Of a stretch of 64,000 nucleotides of DNA, positions 31,440 to 42,239 are shown one piece after another. Both the position numbers and the translations under genes were made by a program. Position 1 is the stretch's first letter; each line of letters starts with the position of its first letter. The notes under the pieces were generated by a model. The model made no database searches, was not told the origin of the DNA, and saw only the letters and a list, made by a program, of their open reading frames with translations. Origin of the DNA: Hemibagrus wyckioides (lineage: Eukaryota; Chordata; Actinopteri; Siluriformes; Bagridae); NCBI RefSeq assembly GCF_019097595.1, contig NC_080713.1, positions 11,856,199 through 11,920,198 of the forward strand, given 5' to 3'.

Positions 31440-32760
31440 AGTTGCAAACATTTGAACTGAAATCATTGGAGATGAGTCTCTTCTTCCATCTATGATGCAA
31501 GGTACCATTACTTTGATCCCTCAACCTTAAAAAAAGATATTCTCTCTATTGATAATTGGCACCCTGTCCTTAACAATGACTAACAAAATCTTGCCTTTGC
31601 TCTTTGCCAAGAGAGTCAAAGATGTTGATGAAGCACAAGCCACATTCAAGACCACAATCAACACATTGCTAATAACATTAGGCTTGTATTAGACTTATTG
31701 GATTACAGCGATTTCATTGTCATTGACAGTTATATTCTATTTCTTGATATTCATAAAGCATTTGATTCTGTTGAGCATGATTTCACTTTTAAAGCACTTA
31801 GCAAATGTGGATTTGGACCCTTTTTTCTGTAAAACAATTAAGACTTTATACAAAAACAACAGCAGCTCTATCAAATTAAACTATGGAACTTCTCCACGGT
31901 TTAATTTAGCTTGCATTAGACCAGGGTGCCCAATCTCCCTTTACCTCTTTCTGATCGCCTCTCAGTTTCTTGCCACATATATTTGTTTGAATGGTATTCG
32001 GGTGGCAGAAAGACATTTTATTATCAGTCGGCTGGTTGATGATACCACATTGTTTTGGAAAGACTCGTCCCAGATTCATGTTGCCTTAAATTTAACTGAA
32101 TCATTCTCTAAAGCCTCTGGATTACGTTTGAATGTAAATAAATAGAGGTAAAAATTCTACCACTACTCTTATTTGCGATATTCCTGCTAAAGATCAAGTA
32201 ACCTATAAAGACTGCACTATAAGATGTCGCTCCAACTTTTCCTCAGTTATAGATAAAACTCAAAAGAAGCTTAACGCCTGGCTCCAGAAAGGCTGTCAAA
32301 GGCTGAAGGTCTCTCCAGACTTACGTATGCAGCACTCTGTTTATATGTAGATGGCCCTACTTTGAAAAAGATTGACTTCAAAAGAGAATTCATTATATTA
32401 GGAAGTCTGTAGTAATGAATAAAGGGGAATTCGGTGGTATGAATCTACTTGAACGATACATTAGAAATCAATTGGCTAAGACGTTTCCTAAATGATCCCA
32501 ATTCTATCTGGAATGCTGTCCCCTCTTATGTTTTCTAAAACAGGTGGTCTCAGGTTTCTTTTGGTCTGCAGCTATGATGTCTCAAAGATCTCCATCAATC
32601 TCTCCAACATCCACAGACAGAAGCTACTTTCCTGGTCTCTCATCTTCAAACATAAATTTCCAAAAGTTGCCTGTTTGTACACTTATATGTTATTGTTTTT
32701 AAGCCCCCCTGCTGCTATGTGTTTGTATAAAAAATAATATTAAATAAAAATAAAAATAAT
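31440..32760 (+). pseudogene. L1/Tx1-like LINE ORF2 fragment
   Basis: Broken frames follow an L1/Tx1-clade reverse transcriptase in order: QGTITLIPQP near 31500, LPLLFAKRVKDV near 31590, then an open stretch with IKTLYKNNSSSIKLNYGTSP, a PGCPISLYLFLIASQFLAT box and LVDDTTLFWKDSSQ (the YADD-type catalytic box, changed). FSKTGGLRFL and LLSWSLIFKHKFP follow near 32530-32660. An A-rich tail lies at 32727-32760. Multiple stops and frameshifts make it dead. The 5' part is missing. Confidence 0.82.
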
Positions 32761-32775
32761 ATGCAATAGGTAAGT

Positions 32776-33157
32776 AGACGCATTTCCGCGCATGCGCAGT
32801 ACAAACCGTATTTCCCGTACGGATCGAGTATATTAGGCACATTTTTTATTTTCAAGATTATGTTCCTAACTAATGTTTACGTGAATCCAAAATAGTTTTG
32901 AGCAAGTTGACCGAACTGGAAATATTTTTTTCAGTTACTTCTTATTTTTCCTTTACAATTAAAGAATAAAAAATGCGGCACCTTTAATTATCTATGAATA
33001 TACAAAAAGACTAGCAGGAGCTTGACCCGGAAATAGATTAGGATCGTGTGGCGGTTTAGAACCGGAAGTGGCGCCATCACAAGCGACGTTAAGTCAGCGT
33101 GTTAGCAGATCTGCTAGCTGCTTCATCTTTCAGCTCTTCAACAGAGGATAAAACAAG
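32776..33157 (+). promoter_or_regulatory. snrpd2 upstream region with NRF1-type and ETS-type sites
   Basis: CGCGCATGCGCA at 32787-32798 is a perfect NRF1-type 12-mer carried on a fragment of the inverted-repeat element also seen at 29418-29478. Nearer the gene are two ETS cores, CCGGAAAT (33027-33034) and CCGGAAGT (33062-33069), followed by a CpG-containing, TATA-less stretch and the first exon. ETS sites close to the start are typical of ribosomal and spliceosomal housekeeping genes. Confidence 0.55.
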
Positions 33158-33563
33158 ATGTAAGTTCATCTCTCTCTTCCGTTCAGACACAGTGCGACAC
33201 GTTTCCTTCTGAGATTCTGTTTTCATTGAAGCGGTGACTGATTAATAAAGTCTCCAGTAGCTGAGTGTGCTGTGTTTAGCAGGAGCGCTAGCTCTACTAG
33301 CTGTGTATTGTTCAGTGATGAGGGAATATTCAAATTCACACGATCACATTCTCCATCATCACACACTGATCACTGATCATATACATCACACACTGATCAT
33401 ATACATCACACACTGATCACTGATCATATACATCACACACTGATCATATACATCACACACTGATCACTGATCATATACATCACACACTGATCATATACAT
33501 CACATCAGTTCAACTAATTTTGAACAATTCAACTAATCTCTATCTATCTATATGTATGCATAT

Positions 33564-33595
<32 letters not shown>

Positions 33596-36500
33596 AACAT
33601 AAACAAACACACACACACTACTGCTGAAAAGTTTTGGATCACTTGCATATTTCAGCTACGGAGGAAGACTCCATCAAACCGATCCATCTTGTGGGAGATG
33701 CTCCAAGAAGCATGGGGTGAAATCTCATCAGATATATATACACTATATTGCCAAAAGTATTCGCTCACCCATCCAAATAATCAGAATCAGGTGTTCCAAT
33801 CACTTCCATGGCCACAGGTGTATAAAATCAAGCACCTAGGCATGCAGACTGTTTTTACAAACATTTGTGAAAGAATGGGTCGCTCTCAGGAGCTCAGTGA
33901 ATTCCAGCGTGGAACTGTGATAGGATGCCACCTGTGCAACAAATCCAGTCGTGAAATTTCCTCGCTCCTAAATATTCCACAGTCAACTGTCAGCTGTATT
34001 ATAAGAACGTGGAAGTGTTTGGGAACGACAGCAACTCAGCCACGAAGTGGTAGGCCACGTAAACTGACGGAGCGGGGTCAGCGGATGCTGAGGCGCATAG
34101 TGCGAAGAGATCGCCAACTTTCTGCAGAGTCAATCGCTACAGACCTCCAAACTTCATGTGGCCTTCAGATTAGCTCAAGAACAGTGCGCAGAGAGCTTCA
34201 TGGAATGGGTTTCCATGGCCAAGCAGCTGCATCCAAGCCATACATCACCAAGTGCAATGCAAAGCGTCGGATGCAGTGGTGTAAAGCACGCCACCACTGG
34301 ACTCTAGAGCAGTGGAGACGCGTTCTCTGGAGTGACGAATCGCGCTTCTCCATCTGGCAATCTGATGGACAAGTCTGGGTTTGGCGGTTGCCAGGAGAAC
34401 GGTACTTGTCTGACTGCATTGTGCCAAGTGTAAAGTTTGGTGGAGGGGGGATTATGGTGTGGGGTTGTTTTTCAGGAGCTGGGCTTGGCCCCTTAGTTCC
34501 AGTGAAAGGAACTCTGAATGCTTCAGCATCCCAAAGGTGTTCTATCGGGTTGAGGTCAGGACTCTGTGCAGGCCAGTCAAGTTCATCCACACCAGACTCT
34601 GTCATCCATGTCTTTATGGACCTTGCTTTGTGCACTGGTGTACAGTCATGTTGGAACAGGAAGGGGCCAGCTCCAAACTGTTCCCACAAAGTTGGGAGCA
34701 TGAAATTGTCCAAAATGTCTTGGTATGCTGAAGCATTAAGAGTTCCTTTCACTGGAACTAAGGGGCCGAGCCCAACCCCTGAAAAACAACACCTGAATGA
34801 TTTGGAGGGGTGTCCCAAAACTTTTGCCAGTATAGTGTATGTATATGTGTATATGCCTGTCTGATTATCACCTCTTTGTTAATTCAAAGTTGTTATGTGA
34901 GCACAGTAATCATTCATCTTTATTCTGTTGAACCCTGTGTGTGTTGGTTGTGAATTTGTGCTGTAGGAGTCTTTTGAACAAGCCGAAGTCAGAGATGACC
35001 CCTGAGGAGCTGCAGAAGCGTGAGGAGGAGGAGTTCAACACCGGGCCGCTGTCCGTCCTCACGCAGTCTGTCAAGAACAACACGCAGGTGCTCATCAACT
35101 GCCGCAACAACAAGAAGCTGCTGGGTCGAGTCAAAGCCTTCGACAGGTAACGAGGGCCTTCATAAACCTACACTACTGAATACAGCACCCTGTATTCACG
35201 CTTACTGTCGGTGGGGTGGGGGTGGGGACACACTGTAGCAGGCGTGTATGTGTGTGTATTTTTTACAACATTTTTAAATATGATTTACATGACCAGCACA
35301 TATGGTGGAAATGACCTGCTACCTGCCTTACAACCACATTAGAATATTACAAAGAACCACTAATTTGAAGATTCCTCACTCGGCAACAATAGCAAGCGAC
35401 AAAGTGATTGTGTGACAAGCTGATGATTTGATTTTTTTTTCATTGTGTGATGTAATAAAGCAACAAAACTACTAACTTGAATGAATCCTCAGACTAATCC
35501 AATGGAGCACATGGGCTGATGTGTTTAAGTTGCACAGTTCTTACTTGCAGTTATTTCCTGTTTAATGTTTACTGATGATAACTGCCTCATACCTCTTTTA
35601 TACCTTGTTCGAGGAGTTAGTACAGCTAACTCGCTTTGTGGATCTGCAGAAAAGCTAGCATGAAGCCTAGCAAATAAGTCAGACATGAAGTGCCTTACTG
35701 CGCATTATAGCACAAAAATGACAACAACAAAAAAAAGTTAGACTCCTGCAGCTCGCTATTAAAACTAAAGCAGGTTCATAATAGCTCAGGTTGTTTTAAA
35801 TATAATTATCACCTCTAACAGTGGATCTGGACGTTCTATGTAGCAATTTTTCATAGCTATAGCATGATTTATGAAGGGCAACACATTTGTGTAGCCTGTA
35901 ATCTAGTAGCCCATGTTGATGAATGATTAAGGGGGGTTTGACCTGTGTGTCCTCTTATTTTCACCCCAGTTAAATACATGGGCAACCTTTTCAAAGAAAT
36001 AACTACTTGAACATTGCACACAAGCAACTGATGCTTGAGATTCTGGGTGATGAACAAGGATTTTGATTCATTTGAGACGTATATTTCCATCTCCTGCTCA
36101 TGCCACTCTGATTATTAATGTATCTGACCATCACAGCATTGTCCAAGCAGACCTGTGTATGGAAACATCTCGGAACATGTAAGGGGTATTTAAGCAGTAC
36201 ATGGATCAGCTGGTTAAGTCACATGACGTTACACTGACCACCCCCCGTAACGTGGTGGTGTGTACAAGTGAATTAGTTTGCTGTATAAACAGACTTGCTG
36301 CCTGTAACTGATATTTTAAATACTACACTCACATGTTAACAGTTGTGAAAATGGTTTGTGCCAAACATTTGTTTTTTGGCTTCCCAGACTTGATGTATTT
36401 CTCTATCCAGCAGCTTTCACATAGATCCCATATACTGTCCTTCATCTGTTTCTGTTACTCAGTCTATCACTCTGCCTTTAAATTTGTCTGTCTACCTTAC

Positions 36501-36794
36501 CATGTTGATGATGTACCTCAGATGGTTCAATACACAAAATAGAAACCGTCTGTACATCTGTCTGTGTGATCTCTGTGGGGTGTTGAATTGCTTTTTCCAT
36601 TCTCTGTGTGTGTGTGTAGACACTGTAACATGGTCCTGGAGAACGTAAAGGAGATGTGGACTGAGGTTCCCAAGAGCGGGAAGGGAAAGAAGAAATCCAA
36701 ACCAGTGAATAAAGACCGTTACATCTCCAAGATGTTTCTGAGAGGAGACTCGGTCATCGTGGTGTTGAGGAATCCACTGATCACCGGCAAATAA
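33158..36794 (+). CDS. snrpd2: small nuclear ribonucleoprotein Sm D2
   Basis: SmD2 is one of seven Sm proteins forming the ring on U1, U2, U4 and U5 snRNAs. It assembles in the cytoplasm and works in the nucleus. Coding exons are 33158-33159, 34967-35146 and 36620-36794, giving 118 residues as in human. The start codon is split: exon 1 supplies AT before a GTAAGT donor and exon 2 supplies the G, reading [18 protein letters not shown]. Sm1 is seen in [20 protein letters not shown] and [19 protein letters not shown], and Sm2 in [17 protein letters not shown]; the protein ends ITGK. Intron 1 (1.8 kb) contains a chimeric Tc1 element and intron 2 no recognised repeat. AATAAA at 36963-36968 is the likely poly(A) signal. 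Confidence 0.95.
33355..33508. repeat. about 47-bp tandem repeat
   Basis: Roughly three copies of a unit built from CACTGATCACTGATCATATA and CATCACACACTGATCATATA lie in snrpd2 intron 1, about 200 bp after exon 1. Confidence 0.85.
33741..34837 (+). mobile_element. chimeric Tc1 element: autonomous 5' half plus inverted arm
   Basis: TA precedes 33741 and follows 34837, and the ends are Tc1 TIRs (CACTATATTGCCAAAAGT; the right one is ACTTTTGCCAGTATAGTG). From 33741 to about 34530 it matches the intact element at 12799 with about 8 differences in roughly 790 bp. At CTTCAGCAT (34523-34531) it switches to an inverted segment, CCCAAAGGTGTTCTATCGGG onward, that corresponds to the right arm of the snap-back family. 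One transposition-competent-looking unit is therefore built of two families, head to head. Confidence 0.9.
33875..34531 (+). pseudogene. Tc1 transposase, N-terminal part, in a chimeric element
   Basis: The first about 219 residues repeat the intact protein ([17 protein letters not shown]; first Asp in LWSDESRFS; glycine box). After NASA the frame runs on into antisense transposase sequence up to 34864. The result is a DNA-binding domain plus one catalytic Asp, fused to about 110 unrelated residues. The second Asp and the Glu are absent from this strand. If made, it could bind TIRs but not transpose. Confidence 0.85.
35147..36619 (+). other. snrpd2 intron 2
   Basis: No recognised repeat or gene. 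Short open frames have no family resemblance. A (TG)n lies just before the acceptor at 36619. Confidence 0.6.
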
Positions 36795-36831
36795 TTCGTA
36801 CACTCACTCTGACATGCACATTCTCTTACAT

Positions 36832-36887
<56 letters not shown>

Positions 36888-38870
36888 GTGGCTTGCTCTC
36901 AGTGAGAGACTTGGTGTGTAAACATAGTACTGATTGTGTCACTTTGACTGGATTTTGTTCTGAATAAATGTTTTGTATTTACAGTCATTTCCTGCTTTCT
37001 TGTTTGTTTGTTTTTCTCTTTTCACAGTCAGTTCATACCGCTATTCACATGTCCTTTTCCTTTTTGGGAAAAATGACTATAAAGGTAGTTAGTGATGAAG
37101 TATTTTTATCTGTATCTGGTTACTTTCTCGTATTTTGTTTGAGCCAATCATAACTCAGACTTTATCGGAAACATTGTAAATATAGATTGCTTTCACAGTG
37201 GGGTGGGGGGGGGATAAGTCAGCAAACTTCAACTCGGGCAAGTTATTATTTAAAATGTTGATTATATCACTGCACCTTACACCATCTGTCAGCGAGCGCA
37301 CAATGGTTCATCACGCTCAGGTCAGCTGCCCTCACACGCTCTAGGAAATTATGCATCGTGAATAACAAGACTTTGAATAAACAGTGAGGGCTAATTAATT
37401 CCGCTTCACTGATTAAGAAGCTATTTTTGTCTAGCCAAAGTGTTTCAAAACTTCATTGCTATGTAAAGTCTACCTTAGAGACAATTTCAAGTGATGGTGA
37501 TCCTTAACTGTGATGTATACTCTGTATCTGCCATGGAGAGGACAGGCAGAACTGTTCATCACGTTCTCTGTGATGGAACGTTTCTGATCAGGTTCTTGGC
37601 ATCTTCTGCTGTGATACTGATCCCCAACAGACCACTTGGTGTGTGATCAGCTTGCTGTACACATGGAAGGACTTGAGCCCTGATGCTCATCATCAGGGCA
37701 TCATGCCATAACTATCCAGGGCAAAATTGCTGTTGGTTGAGAGGATAGTTTTATTCTTCCCTGTTCTTCACAGCAGCACTGTCCAACTGTGAGCCTCGTG
37801 AGTAAGCAGAGGAGCACTTCACTTGACAATGATTAAAAAGAGTGGGGAAAATAATCTGCTTTCTTAAATTTTGGGTAAACAGTCTGTACTTTTGCATTGT
37901 CAAACTTTAGCAGCAACCAGTGAGAGAAATCAGGCAGTTGGAGAATGAAGCAGGTCAGTTTGAGGTCAAAAAGATTTTGTATAGTCCACAATTATTCAGC
38001 AGATAGCGCTGACTTTCTTAAATGTTTTTGTCTAAGGTTACCTTTGTGGATAGTCTTGCATTGGCCCTCCACAATCTGTGCCTCCAAAATCAGTCTCTAC
38101 CAGCATGTACAAGATGTAGCAATGTTCTAATATTTGTTAACTTTTTATAGACTCGGCCCAAACAGATTTAAAATGACAAAAGCCAACTTAAGTGTTACCT
38201 CCATATTTTGCTATTGTTAATCTTTCTCATGCGTGTGCGTTTCAGCTCTGAGCTCTGACTTTGTTTTAAAGACAAACTGCTGTTTCCAGACTTCCTGTGA
38301 GCAGAATTGCTGACTGACACTTCACTCAAATCCCAAAGGCACTTTGAAAAGATGACCCTGATCTGAAAAAGTAATTCATAGTTATTGTAATAGATACACC
38401 TCCATATAAAAGAGAACTAATAAATAAGTTGGATCTGATGAATGAGATCAACAACAGATGAAAGTCTGCATGCTGAATATCACCATATATAGGTGTGTTG
38501 ATAGACATTCAACATAAGACATTCACAATGTTGCACAGTAATGTGTTGAATTTCAGGTCCAGTCATGGGCCATGCACCTTACTAAATACGGTGCTGAGAA
38601 ATGAAGTGCTGTGTTTTATATTTGCAGGTGGGGTGTCCATAAAGAGTAGTAAAACATTCCTGAATATCATGGATCATGTCCCAAATGAAATATTACAGGT
38701 CAGACAATATAGTAATGTGAACTAACCGTAATTGTCAAATTATTAGCATTTGTGTAGCCTTGTGTAGTGCATTAGACGTCTAATATTAAGCCACTTGAGC
38801 CATTAAGAGCTAGCACTATATACACACTATATAATGTATGTGGTTATTCCCCAAAATGCTGACACACACA
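36795..38870. other. snrpd2 3' UTR and intergenic sequence
   Basis: The 3' UTR has (CT)n(CA)n at 36833-36885. From about 37000 to 38870 I see no supported gene or named repeat. Short frames there look random. Confidence 0.5.
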
Positions 38871-38871
38871 G

Positions 38872-39215
38872 TTATACAGGATGTCTTGGTGTGTTGTAGT
38901 ATTACAGTTTCCCTTCTCTAGAACTAGGAGGCTCAAACCTGTTTGGTGTGAAAGAACTTGTGTGTCCTACACAGAGCCATATCCATAACCCATCAAACAC
39001 CTTTGGGATGAATTGGAATTCTGACTGTAAACCAAACTGTACCCGACACGAGTGCCTGACCTCACTAATGCTCTTGTGTTTAATGAGCAAAAATCCCCAC
39101 AGCACCTTTATAATATCTAGCAGAAAGTCTTTCCAGAAGAGTGGAGATTAATGTTAGATTCAGTTGTTCATCAAACATACTGTATATATTTGATAGTTAG
39201 GTGTCCACAAACTAA
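38872..39215 (+). mobile_element. nonautonomous Tc1 copy, 'gtcaggtgtccac' family
   Basis: Ordered blocks CAAACACCTTTGGGATGAAT, GTGCCTGACCTCACTAATGC, GAGCAAAAATCCCCACAGCA and CTTTCCAGAAGAGTGGAG match the 3' half of this family. The end (TTAGGTGTCCACAAACT) approaches the 3' TIR. Transposase coding capacity is gone. Confidence 0.65.
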
Positions 39216-39349
39216 ACCACCATAGAGGCATGGATAATCAACCCTTCCATATTATTACACATTATTGTTGTTTAAAACAGATTTAGAAGATGATGTGAAC
39301 ATATAAAAGCTTCTGGTGTAAATATGTCATTGTATTGAGTCTGACTGCC

Positions 39350-39535
39350 ATGGTCCAGGTTCACTACCCAGCCACTGAGGGGTTAATTCTCCGCGCCGGT
39401 CCCGAGCCCAGATAAAATGGGAGGGTTGCATGAGTAAGGGCATCCGGCGTAAAACTTGTGCCAAATTAAATTATATGGATCAGATGATCCGCTGTGGAGA
39501 CCACGACCAGGAAGCAGCAAAAAGACAACAACATG
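39350..39535 (+). repeat. SINE/retroposon-like unit
   Basis: Contains GGGTTGCATGAGTAAGGGCA, CATCCGGCGTAAAAC and GGATCAGATGATCCGCTGTG, the standard order of a widespread teleost retroposon tail. Truncated at the 5' side. Confidence 0.6.
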
Positions 39536-40190
39536 TATAAGTCTCACTGGAACACAGGTATAATTATACTTCGACTCATAGATTTCAGGATTGATGTCAG
39601 ATAATGAATTAAAAACATGCCTAATCCTTCAGCTGTCTCTATTTCCACCTTTGGTTGTAGATGAGCAGCAGAGTAAATTAATATAGCCATATATTCTTAT
39701 GTCTACAGTACACTGCCTCTGGCTCTCTACAGCTCTCCACACCTGCAGTGTGTTGGTTTCTGTGATTTATGATACCAAGATGAAGCTGTAAATGAGATCT
39801 TTTTATAAACAGGTGAGAATCAAGTGATAGTTCAGCAGAAAATATTGAACCATTTGTCTTGCTCTGTGGCATGGCTGAGTCTTTGAAGAATTATCATCTA
39901 ATCATAATCATAAAAACATCATTTCTGTTGAACACTAACAACCTATGCTTAGAAAAAAGAATAGGGCATTTCTAGGAAAAATGAAGGACTAACAAACTAT
40001 TCAGCTATAAGAACTATTAAGTGTTAACATTTATTATACAAAATAAAATATATGAACAATTAATATTCTGTTTTAAGAAATAAAGAAATTTCATTCGTAA
40101 CAGGCTAATCTCTGTCAAATCCATACCATTAATCTACCCTATTTTCCCCCCCATCAACTTTTCTCTTATATACAGTAAGTATCTCTTCCA
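39536..40190. other. intergenic, nothing recognised
   Basis: A/T-rich sequence without supported features. Confidence 0.5.
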
Positions 40191-40194
40191 GGTG

Positions 40195-40532
40195 GTAGAT
40201 TTCAGTATGCGTTGTCCCTTTGTGGACCACTTTTGGTCGGTTCCACCCACTGCATACTGTGAAAACCACGCAAAACCTGCTGTTTTGGAGAAGCTCTGAC
40301 CGAGTCGTCTAGCTAACCCAATTTGTCCCTTATCAAAGTCGCTTAAATCCTTATGCTCCTCTTTCCTGCTTTCAACACATCAACTTTGAGAATTGATTGT
40401 TCACTTGCTGCCTAATATATCCCATGACTTCACTGGTGCCATTGTAGCAGATGAATCTATTTTATTCATGTGATTTTAATGTTATGGCTAATATGCAGTA
40501 TACACTGATCAGGCATAACATTATGACCACTA
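40195..40532 (-). mobile_element. divergent Tc1 MITE fragment, KDLSEFD family
   Basis: A degenerate inverted copy: GGACCACTTTTGGTCGGTTC, GCTCTGACCGAGTCGTCTAG, CAACACATCAACTTTGAGAA and TGCTGCCTAATATATCCCA follow the family order. A fresh 5' TIR (CACTGATCAGGCATAACATT) at 40504-40523 is joined at the right and leads into the minisatellite. Confidence 0.65.
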
Positions 40533-40978
40533 AGGTGGGTTTAGTGGTGAATCAAGTGGTACTGAGGTGGGTTTAGTGGTGTGTTGAGTGGTACTGAGGT
40601 GGGTGTAGTGGTGTGTTGAGTGGTACTGAGGTGGGTGTAGTGGTGTGTTGAGTGGTACTGAGGTGGGTTTAGTGGTGTGTTGAGTGGTTCAGAGGTGGGT
40701 TTAGTGTTGTGTTGAGTGGTACTGAGGTGGGTGTAGTGGTGTGTTGAGTGGTACTAAGGTGGGTTTAGTGGTGTGTTGAGTGGTACTGAGGTGGGTTTAG
40801 TGGTGTGTTGAGTGGTACTGAGGTGGGTTTAGTGGTGTGTTGAGTGGTTCAGAGGTGGGTGTAGTGGTGTGTTGAGTGGTACTGAGGTGGGTTTAGTGGT
40901 GTGTTGAGTGGTTCAGAGGTGGGTGTAGTGGTGTGTTGAGTGGTACTGAGGTGGGTTTAGTGGTGTGTTGAGTGGTTA
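40533..40978. repeat. 32-bp minisatellite
   Basis: About 14 tandem copies of GTACTGAGGTGGGTTTAGTG plus GTGTGTTGAGTG, with variants GTTCAGAG and GGGTGTAG that recur in a partly ordered pattern. The first imperfect unit starts within GACCACTAAGGTGGGTTTAG, directly after a Tc1 TIR. There are no unique spacers, so it is not a CRISPR array. Confidence 0.95.
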
Positions 40979-41398
40979 ACATTTTCCATGTTAATTTCAG
41001 AGCAGCTGTTAGGGTATGTACTGTCGGTGCAAGCTGTGTATGTGAATCTGAAACATTTTCAGGACTCTTAGCAATCTAAATCACAAATTTGGCTTTCTGA
41101 AAGCAACTGAAAACTTGTGTGCTAAAAAAAAAAGGATGGAGTGCTTCATCTGCTGGTTGAAAACACACATTGAACCTCAATCTAAAGCCAAGCAATAACA
41201 TGTCTGCATCAAGTATTTTTATATCAACATTAAACCTAGTAGAATTAAACGCACACTGACCGCAGAAAAGCCACATGGTTTCAGCTGCCTACGGTCAGGA
41301 AAACAGCAGGCGGAACACCGCTGACCATGTAAACGCCTAAAATTACAGACTCAGTATGGTTTCTCAAAATACAAATTAATTTGTACCCACCAGTGCCT
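40979..41398. other. intergenic, nothing recognised
   Basis: Sequence between the minisatellite and the tRNA gene with no supported feature. Confidence 0.5.
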
Positions 41399-41470
41399 TC
41401 CTCGTTAGTATAGTGGACAGTATCTCCGCCTGTCACGCGGAAGACCGGGGTTCGATTCCCCGACGGGGAG
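41399..41470 (+). tRNA. tRNA-Asp (anticodon GTC)
   Basis: The acceptor stem TCCTCGT pairs with ACGGGGA, followed by discriminator G. The D-loop region carries the A box (TAGTATAGTGGACAG), the anticodon loop is CTGTCAC with GTC, and the T arm is CGGGGTTCGATTCCCCG (B box). A T-run (TTTTTTT near 41479) serves as the RNA polymerase III stop. No intron. It looks fully functional. A SINE-like tRNA-related head follows 12 bp later. Confidence 0.96.
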
Positions 41471-41481
41471 ACTCACAATTT

Positions 41482-41560
41482 TTTTAGCTCAAGTGGTTAA
41501 GGTTCTGGCTTGTTACTCGGTAGATCGCGGTTCAAGCCCCAGCACCGACACATACATTTT
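41482..41560 (+). repeat. tRNA-related SINE head
   Basis: TTAGCTCAAGTGGTTAAGGT (A-box-like) and ATCGCGGTTCAAGCCCCAGC (B-box-like) are spaced as in a SINE promoter. The rest of the SINE body is missing. The cloverleaf is poor, so this is not called a tRNA gene. Confidence 0.6.
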
Positions 41561-42239
41561 TCGGTATATTAAACGCGTGGTTTCGGCGTGTAAAATGTTT
41601 AATTTGAGACAAGTGAAAACATGTTTACAGTTATATACTTAGACTCTTTATTGCAGTTCTTCCTAGACAATATCCACACACACACACACACACACGTGAA
41701 GCCAAATAAACTAATCATCATTTGTGGATGTTTTTCCCCATGTAAGGAAACTGAGTTTGATTCAATATACAGAATTGATAAATTCTAGCGTCACAGCGCC
41801 ATCTACTGGACATATGCACTAACACTTTCACAAGCCGTTGTTTTGCCCGTCATCTCTTTCCTAATGTGTGTTAGCAGCGTGGGAGTGACGTCATCACGCT
41901 TAGAAGGATAGGGACAGCTGTGACATACTTTTCATTTCTCGATTCCATTCATTCATTAAACCACAATAAACATAAAGTTTACTTTATGACTCATTCGTTT
42001 ATTCCAGGGACTTTCAGAAGAATTGAGTAATTATAAAAACACAAAAGGAACCCAATTATTATTGAATCTGAAAAGGTCTCTTTCTAAATTGTTTCGATGA
42101 AGTATGTCACCTTCACAGTAGGTCATATTTTAAACCTGAATTAAGGCATCTGCCTGATGGTCGTTAACAGTCTGTGGTGCATGCACTAATACTATCTAGT
42201 TAGCAGCTCTTCTGAAGTTTGTTGTGATTTGGTTTGAAT
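41561..42239. other. intergenic, nothing recognised
   Basis: Contains a short (CA)n at 41675-41694; otherwise no supported feature. Confidence 0.5.

Noticed and set aside
31717..32145. Stand-alone 142-codon gene
   Set aside because: It is a fragment of L1/Tx1-like reverse transcriptase with frameshifted neighbours on both sides.
33689..34864. 391-codon frame taken as one full transposase
   Set aside because: Only the first part is sense transposase. After about 34531 the sequence is the antisense of another element, so it is a chimera, not a working gene.
40533..40978. Possible CRISPR-like array
   Set aside because: Units are head-to-tail 32-bp copies without unique spacers, in a eukaryotic genome. 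It is a minisatellite.
41482..41553. Second tRNA gene after tRNA-Asp
   Set aside because: A and B boxes are present, but the acceptor and anticodon stems do not pair well. It matches SINE heads seen elsewhere in the window.
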